Assembly: GCA_964642175.1 (NCBI GenBank)
Contig: CAZXOK010000014.1
Span: 1 to 11,113 of the forward strand
Direction: 5' to 3'
DNA: 11,113 nt
DNA from: JANQGG01 sp964642175
GTDB lineage: Bacteria; Bacteroidota; Chlorobiia; Chlorobiales; Chloroherpetonaceae
Position 1 is the stretch's first letter. Every line of letters starts with the position of its first letter. Shown one piece after another: positions 6,965 to 11,113 of this stretch. Both the position numbers and the translations under genes were made by a program. The notes beneath the pieces were generated by a model. It was not told the DNA's origin, searched no databases, and saw only the letters and a program-made list of their open reading frames with translations.

Positions 6965-7809
6965 TGTAGTCTACCCAAAAACGATACAGTTCAGAAAAAG
7001 ACTTTTAATTATAAAAAGGTAATTCAATTCATTAAAGAACCTGATTCTGATCGTTGCTTTTTAGCATACTCAACCGGACTTAACCCGTTTAAACTTTCAT
7101 GAGGCCTTCGGTAATTATAATCCTCTAGCCAACTTTCTGTTACTGATCTTACTTCACTCAGGTTTTTAAACACATAAGCATCCAAAACCTGACTTCTATA
7201 TGTTCCGTTAAAGCGCTCTATAAATCCATTTTGATACGGTTTGCCTGGTTGGATATGCTTGAGCTCTATCTGATAGATGTCACTCCACTCCTGCATCAGA
7301 TGTGCGATAAATTCAGGCCCATTATCCATTCTGATCCGCTCAGGCTTACCTCTCTGCTTGATTAATCGGTTTAATACCCATATCACACGGTTACTTTTGA
7401 TAGAATAATCCAACTCAATATGCAACGCTTCACGGTTATAATCATCCATGACATTAAAGCTCCTGAATTTACGCCCGTTTTCCATGGCATCACTCATAAA
7501 ATCTACGGACCAGGTTTGATTTAACTTTTTTGGTACCTGCAAGGGTTCATTGACTCGCTTTGGCAACCGCTTTTTAACCTTTCTTCTTAGGCTTAATCCC
7601 ATTTCATGATAGACCCGATACACACGCTTGTGATTCCACTGCCAGCCTTCCTGGCGCAGTCTGTAATAGGCTTTCCAACCCCCTTCTCTTGGATACATCT
7701 CAGCTTTTTGCTGTAAGCTTTTCCAGATGTCTGTATCATCCTTAATCGGTTGATAATAATAACTCCCACGATTTAACCCCAATACACGGCAGGCCCTGCT
7801 TACGGTCCT
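6965..7809 (-). mobile_element. Truncated IS3-family insertion sequence
   Basis: The element contains orfB and one end but no orfA. The end at 6965 starts TGTAGTCTACCC and is A-rich after that (to about 6992), which fits IS3-type terminal repeats beginning with TG. The other side stops near 7809, where the orfB homology runs directly into one arm of an imperfect palindrome starting at 7810. The second terminal repeat, orfA and any target duplication are therefore missing. The element cannot be autonomous as it stands. Confidence 0.75.
7024..7782 (-). CDS. IS3-family transposase OrfB (integrase domain), 5' end and orfA lost
   Basis: This is an integrase-type DDE transposase that would cut and join DNA with OrfA or as an OrfAB fusion. 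An HTH_21-like region is at about residues 31-67 (PREGGWKAYYRLRQEGW and onward). The catalytic residues are D94 in WSVDFMSD, D153 in RMDNGPEF and E189 in NGFIERFNG, followed by NYRRPHESLNGLSPVEYA, the usual OrfB C-terminus. The frame is open upstream of the TTG at 7782 as RTVSRACRVLG back to about 7809, a typical OrfB N-terminal stretch, and meets TAG at 7813-7815. No orfA or frameshift window remains because the palindromic repeat begins there. The catalytic domain itself is complete, so inactivity is inferred from the missing partner and end. Confidence 0.88.
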   Translation of the reverse strand: MGLNRGSYYYQPIKDDTDIWKSLQQKAEMYPREGGWKAYYRLRQEGWQWNHKRVYRVYHEMGLSLRRKVKKRLPKRVNEPLQVPKKLNQTWSVDFMSDAMENGRKFRSFNVMDDYNREALHIELDYSIKSNRVIWVLNRLIKQRGKPERIRMDNGPEFIAHLMQEWSDIYQIELKHIQPGKPYQNGFIERFNGTYRSQVLDAYVFKNLSEVRSVTESWLEDYNYRRPHESLNGLSPVEYAKKQRSESGSLMN

Positions 7810-7927
7810 CGGCTATGAGTAGTTGGGATTTCTTGCCCTAACTTTTCGGTTTAACACTGACCTTGATTTATTCATTTACTTTTCAATTAAGCGCTTAAGC
7901 CCCAATTACTTATAGCCGATGTTGGCA
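7810..7927 (-). repeat. attC-like imperfect palindrome, site B (outer end lost to the IS remnant)
   Basis: Two 18-nt arms (7810-7827 and 7901-7918) match as inverted repeats at 16 of 18 positions around a 73-nt loop. A 7-mer box reading TGCCAAC on the - strand (7921-7927) lies outside one arm, nine bases after the stop of the membrane-protein gene. The matching box expected beyond 7810 is absent because IS3 sequence starts there. A perfect 12-bp palindrome (TTAAGCGCTTAA, 7887-7898) lies inside the loop. Size, box position and placement just after a gene resemble integron attC sites; the plan also matches the palindrome at 9066-9197. Confidence 0.55.
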
Positions 7928-7936
7928 AATCGTTTT

Positions 7937-8920
7937 TTATTCATTCTCTAAGAATTTTTTAGTCACATTATCTTTTTTGATGAATAATAATTCACTTTTA
8001 TCTTGTATATAATATTTATTTTCATTTTGATATATCAAATTCCCTTCAATCTTTTCTCCATTTGAAAGTTCTAAAGAAATTTCATATTTTTTTGCTCCGC
8101 CATAGTTTGTAGGTATGTTATCGTGTATATATATACTGTATTTATAAATACTTATGATAACAAGTAAACCACCAAAAAGGAAAAAGAAAAAATTTTCTAC
8201 GACATTGTTATAATCAAAATGATTTTCAGTGAAAAGTGATTTTGTTGGTTCAAATTTCTTTACATTATTTTTTGACAATTCTATTTTGGTTTGAACATTT
8301 TTTAATGAAAAAATTATTCCAATAGCAAAGAGCAAAAAAAATAATTGAGACCAAGCGAATTGATTGAATTCTGAAATGAAGATATATGAGTAAATAAATG
8401 TGCCGATAGCAATCAGGGTTAATAACCATTTCCAAAACGGAAAGTTAATTCGATGCACTAAACTTGTTCTCTCTTTTTTAGTAAAAATAGCGTCAGACCC
8501 ATAAAGAATAAGGAACATAATTGGGACTCCAATTGAAAAGGAATAAAGTATTCTGTTTGGCTCATTTTCAAGTAGTTGTTTATTAATAATTAGCAAAAAG
8601 AAAATGCCAGAAACAATAATGAAATACTTGATTAGAAGATTAAAGGCTATTTTAAAATATGAATGTTTCCTAAGATCGGTAATATCTAATTTAAAAAGAA
8701 AAATAATGAAGTATATTGACAAGTAAATAAAAAAGGTTATTCCTGTAATTATATTCCGTGGTTGAAGTAAATTGAAATCAATAATATCAAACTCCAATAA
8801 ATATATATTGTTAATTATTATCCCGATACCAGTCAAAGCAATTGAAATAATTGATAATTTGCCAATAATGCTATCTGGAAAACTGTATTTTGTTTTATCT
8901 GAATTTACTTTTTTTGTCAT
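7937..8920 (-). CDS. Seven-TM membrane protein of unknown function with C-terminal soluble tail
   Basis: I do not recognise a family. From the ATG at 8920 the protein has 327 residues; an upstream TTG at 8935 would add five (MPKLE), and no Shine-Dalgarno site decides between them. Hydrophobic segments lie at about residues 22-43, 56-77, 91-115, 125-145, 163-183, 190-208 and 243-264, giving about seven membrane helices. A short charged C-terminal region follows (YEISLELSNGEKIEGNLIYQ and onward), which looks like a small beta domain. The gene is very AT-rich, unlike the molybdenum operon, and stands alone between two attC-like palindromes with its stop nine bases from one. That fits a single-gene cassette acquired horizontally. 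Its role is unknown. Confidence 0.75.
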   Translation of the reverse strand: MTKKVNSDKTKYSFPDSIIGKLSIISIALTGIGIIINNIYLLEFDIIDFNLLQPRNIITGITFFIYLSIYFIIFLFKLDITDLRKHSYFKIAFNLLIKYFIIVSGIFFLLIINKQLLENEPNRILYSFSIGVPIMFLILYGSDAIFTKKERTSLVHRINFPFWKWLLTLIAIGTFIYSYIFISEFNQFAWSQLFFLLFAIGIIFSLKNVQTKIELSKNNVKKFEPTKSLFTENHFDYNNVVENFFFFLFGGLLVIISIYKYSIYIHDNIPTNYGGAKKYEISLELSNGEKIEGNLIYQNENKYYIQDKSELLFIKKDNVTKKFLENE

Positions 8921-9065
8921 TTCTAATTTTGGCAAGCTAAAAATTAATTACTAAAAACAAATTAGTTAATCTTATAAAATTTCATTTTATTTATTTTTTT
9001 CACTAAAATTTAGATTAATCATTTTATTAATTTACGGTTTTTGTTAGTTTGAATTAGTAAATGTT

Positions 9066-9197
9066 TGCCAACGGTTTGGCAATAAGAAACGTAGGGCGCT
9101 ACAAAGCTCCTACCTGTCAAGCTACCAAGTCGTTTATTAATTGTTATTTCGTTCAAATTTAGCACTTATGCCCTATGTTATTTATTGCGTGTTGGGC
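9066..9197 (-). repeat. attC-like imperfect palindrome, site A
   Basis: Inner arms of 18 nt (9080-9097 and 9170-9187) pair at 15 of 18 positions around a 72-nt loop. Outside them are 7-mer boxes: on the - strand GCCCAAC at 9191-9197, which fits the attC R'' consensus RYYYAAC, and GTTGGCA at 9066-9072, which is close to but not a full match for GTTRRRY. The total of 132 bp is within the known attC size range (about 57-141 bp). The methyltransferase stop lies 7 bases before the first box. The loop shares recognisable sequence with the loop of site B (TTTATT ... TTCAA ... AGC.CTTA), so the two are members of one repeat family. Confidence 0.6.
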
Positions 9198-9204
9198 GCT
9201 GGCT

Positions 9205-10119
9205 TTATATAAATTTCATTTGTGCTTTAAAAGGATCTAAACGATTTTCTGCAAGTTTAATATATTCTTCATCAGTATCATATCCAATATAAAACCTATC
9301 CGTTTTTAATGCAGCTACTCCTGTTGTTCCGCTACCAATGAATGGGTCAAGAATAATATCATTTGTAAATGAATATAATTGAATTAATCTGTAGGGTAAT
9401 TCTTCGGGGAATGGAGCTGGATGACCAATTCTTCTGGCACTTTCTGCATTCATTGTCCAAATAGATTTAGTCCATTCCATAAATTGTTCTTTGGATATAG
9501 TATTTTTTCTATTTTCCAACTCATCTTTTTTACGTTCTCTTTTATAGTCACCTTTGGAAAACACTAAAATGTATTCATGAATGTCTCTTAATGTTGGATT
9601 TGCCGCACTTTGCCAACTTCCCCATGCAGTTGAAGGACTTGCACTTGCTGCTTTATTCCAAATAATTTCGCCACGCATATTAAATCCAATTTCTATCATC
9701 ATTTTTGAAATATAGTCGGAAAGAGGAATATATGGCTTTCTGCCTAAATTTGCTACGTTGATACAAGCACGACCACCATTAACTAAAACACGATAAGTTT
9801 CAGAAAAAGCTGTTTTTAATAGAGTAAGATATTCGTTGAGTGATAAGTCATCATCATAATCTTTTGATACATTATAAGGAGGCGATGTAATCATTAAATG
9901 TAAAGAACTATCAGGAATTTGACTCATTTGTTCACATGAACCATGAATAATTTTATTCAATAAATCTTTAGGAAATTCATTAACGGTTATTGATATTTCT
10001 TTATCATTATTTAATTCTTTATATAACTTTGAATCATAAAATTTAGAAGAATCATGATTTATTCTACCATTTGTCCCAAAAGAACTTGATTTTGTGCCTT
10101 CTCTATTGAATTTTTTCAT
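9205..10119 (-). CDS. Type II beta-class DNA methyltransferase (N4-cytosine or N6-adenine)
   Basis: This enzyme transfers a methyl group from SAM to the exocyclic amino group of a base and protects the host site from the partner nuclease. The catalytic motif IV, TSPPY (78-82), comes before the SAM-binding motif I, DPFIGSGTT (258-266), which is the beta-class order. HPAPFPEELPYRLIQLYS (233-250) and GYDTDEEYIKLAENRL (279-294) are motifs X and II. TSPPY is more typical of N4-cytosine than of N6-adenine enzymes, but the base and target cannot be settled from sequence alone. There is an N-terminal extension of about 55 residues before the catalytic fold. The ATG overlaps the endonuclease stop by one base (TAATG), so translation is coupled, and the gene ends 7 bases from the attC-like repeat. 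Confidence 0.9.
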   Translation of the reverse strand: MKKFNREGTKSSSFGTNGRINHDSSKFYDSKLYKELNNDKEISITVNEFPKDLLNKIIHGSCEQMSQIPDSSLHLMITSPPYNVSKDYDDDLSLNEYLTLLKTAFSETYRVLVNGGRACINVANLGRKPYIPLSDYISKMMIEIGFNMRGEIIWNKAASASPSTAWGSWQSAANPTLRDIHEYILVFSKGDYKRERKKDELENRKNTISKEQFMEWTKSIWTMNAESARRIGHPAPFPEELPYRLIQLYSFTNDIILDPFIGSGTTGVAALKTDRFYIGYDTDEEYIKLAENRLDPFKAQMKFI

Positions 10120-10982
10120 TATACTTCTCTGATTAATTGTAAAAGTTTTTCAGCTTTCGCTTCATCTGAATTTTCTTGATTTGCAATTCGAATAAATTCT
10201 CCTAATCTTGGTTTCGAAATCATTGAAGAAAAATAATTCAGTTCTTGATTTAATAACTCACCAGTCAATGATTGTAATACTTCTAAATTTTCAATTGTCT
10301 GAAAACCAATTTTTGGAGTTTGTCGAACATGGTCAGATTCAGTCGGATTTGGATTTAAAGACCAAAAACCCTGAATTACACCAGCCGTTTTTAAAAAATC
10401 AACTTTACGGATGTAACTATCAGTAATTGGGCTATTTCCTAAAATTATTATTGGAATTTTTGTTGATTCTTGTCCAGATACTCTAATGTTTATGGATTTT
10501 CCAATAGCTTTTAGCATTGAGTCTGAACGTAAAAGAGCAGGGTTCCCTTTATGTGTTTTATAGTCACCAATAAATGATAATCTGTCAGGATTTGAAAATT
10601 TATAGTTAGATACTATGCTCATTTTTATTTCAAATATGAGCTTAATATTTTCAGGTCTTTGATTAACAGAATTTGTGGTGCAGAAAGCTAAATCTGCATT
10701 CGACCTTTTTGGAAGTCCTATAGATTCACATACAACGCTATTTACAGCATATAATCCAAAATGGCGAGCAATAGGAGCAAATAGGTCTTTTGTCCATTTT
10801 TCTGTAAATTGACCAATTAATGAATTTCTGGATTGTAAAGTTTGTCCTTCGCCATCAATATTTTTTAGCACATAGGCATAATAACCCGATTCAAGATTAT
10901 AAAAAAGTTGTTCAGGTGAAGCGAAATTTCTTAACGCTTCTGTAAAAAACTGTAGTTCAGTTTCTGTTTTCCAAAGTGACAT
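10119..10982 (-). CDS. Type II restriction endonuclease, PD-(D/E)xK fold
   Basis: This 287-residue protein precedes the methyltransferase and overlaps it by one base. A likely PD-(D/E)xK active site is visible: D97 in SNADLAFC, then E118 and K120 in IFEIKMS after a hydrophobic strand (IKLIF). GDYKTHKGNPALLRSDSMLKAIGKS (139-163) and the strand IPIIILGNS (176-184) fit the core that follows the active site in this fold. I do not recognise the specific subtype or target site; the assignment rests on this motif plus tight linkage to a methyltransferase. The endonuclease-first order is less usual, since the nuclease would be made before protection; the TAATG overlap may balance expression. No separate controller (C) protein gene is seen. 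Confidence 0.85.
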   Translation of the reverse strand: MSLWKTETELQFFTEALRNFASPEQLFYNLESGYYAYVLKNIDGEGQTLQSRNSLIGQFTEKWTKDLFAPIARHFGLYAVNSVVCESIGLPKRSNADLAFCTTNSVNQRPENIKLIFEIKMSIVSNYKFSNPDRLSFIGDYKTHKGNPALLRSDSMLKAIGKSINIRVSGQESTKIPIIILGNSPITDSYIRKVDFLKTAGVIQGFWSLNPNPTESDHVRQTPKIGFQTIENLEVLQSLTGELLNQELNYFSSMISKPRLGEFIRIANQENSDEAKAEKLLQLIREV

Positions 10983-11002
10983 ATCAATTATTTAAATTTC
11001 TC

Positions 11003-11035
11003 CAAAGTTACAATTTATTAACGCATTTTTTAAAA
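11003..11035 (-). promoter_or_regulatory. Bacteroidota-type promoter for the restriction-modification operon
   Basis: On the - strand TAACTTTG (11003-11010) is an exact match to the Bacteroidota -7 box TAnnTTTG. It is preceded, 21 bases upstream, by TTTT (11032-11035), close to the -33 TTTG element. This would start transcription a few bases downstream, about 10-15 bases before the endonuclease ATG at 10982. Confidence 0.5.
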
Positions 11036-11056
11036 CTTTCAGTGTCTTAAGCTTGC

Positions 11057-11091
11057 GCCCAACGTTTGTATAAACGGACATGTCCGTTTAT
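11057..11091 (-). repeat. Edge of a third attC-like element with a 22-bp perfect palindrome
   Basis: On the - strand GTTGGGC (11057-11063) matches the attC R' core GTTRRRY and is the mirror of the GCCCAAC box at the other end of the restriction-modification pair (9191-9197). Next to it is a perfect 22-bp palindrome at 11070-11091, centred on ACATGT. The rest of the element, if any, is beyond the window; the expected opposite box is not seen before base 11113, so the assignment is tentative. Confidence 0.45.
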
Positions 11092-11113
11092 TTCCCTATT
11101 ATTTTGTACATAT

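Noticed and set aside
9066..9197. A CRISPR repeat or terminator explanation for the long palindrome
   Set aside because: There is no array of regular spacers, the loop is about 72 nt and no T-run follows, so neither CRISPR nor an intrinsic terminator fits.
10982..11056. A controller (C) protein gene for the restriction-modification system
   Set aside because: The 70-odd bases upstream of the endonuclease contain no open frame for a helix-turn-helix protein.

Overview
The window looks like chromosomal DNA from a Bacteroidota (Bacteroidetes) bacterium. The protein styles fit this, and a Bacteroidota-type -7 box (TAnnTTTG) lies ahead of the restriction gene. No rRNA or tRNA is present, so the lineage is an inference. 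Three regions of different character can be seen.

Region 1 (1-1828, + strand) holds two adjacent, divergent membrane-transport genes. The first is the C-terminal part of a protein that reads like a degenerate aquaporin/MIP channel. The second is a 374-residue PiT-type (inorganic phosphate permease-like) protein with an internal duplication, broken by one extra G in a G run. A hairpin lies between it and the convergent operon that follows.

Region 2 (1829-6711, - strand) is a compact six-gene molybdenum-cofactor operon. In transcription order it is: TauE/SafE-type anion exporter, MobA-remnant/MobB-like fusion, moeA, moaA (short form), moaC, and a MOSC-MogA fusion. MoaA and MoaC make cPMP; MogA adenylylates molybdopterin; MoeA inserts molybdenum; the MOSC domain and the MobB-like domain act on late cofactor handling. 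The molybdopterin-synthase genes moaD and moaE, and a complete mobA, are absent here and must lie elsewhere if the pathway works. moaC as written has a premature stop, but two compensating homopolymer indels (A7 to A6, G4 to G5) explain it exactly and restore a 150-residue MoaC. With the G-run indel in the permease gene this makes three homopolymer indels, which points to sequencing error or recent decay.

Region 3 (about 6712-11113) is accessory DNA, visibly more AT-rich. It contains an IS3-family remnant (one end plus orfB, no orfA), a 7-TM protein of unknown function, and a type II restriction-modification pair (PD-(D/E)xK endonuclease and beta-class DNA methyltransferase, overlapping at TAATG). 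The 7-TM gene and the RM pair each end a few bases before a long imperfect palindrome. The two palindromes have the same plan (18-nt inner arms, 72-73-nt loop, flanking GTTGGGC/GCCCAAC or GTTGGCA/TGCCAAC boxes) and related loop sequence. This resembles integron attC sites, so the accessory block may be an integron-like cassette array without a visible integrase. The IS3 remnant has replaced the far arm end of one palindrome. This cassette hypothesis is the most interesting signal in the window.
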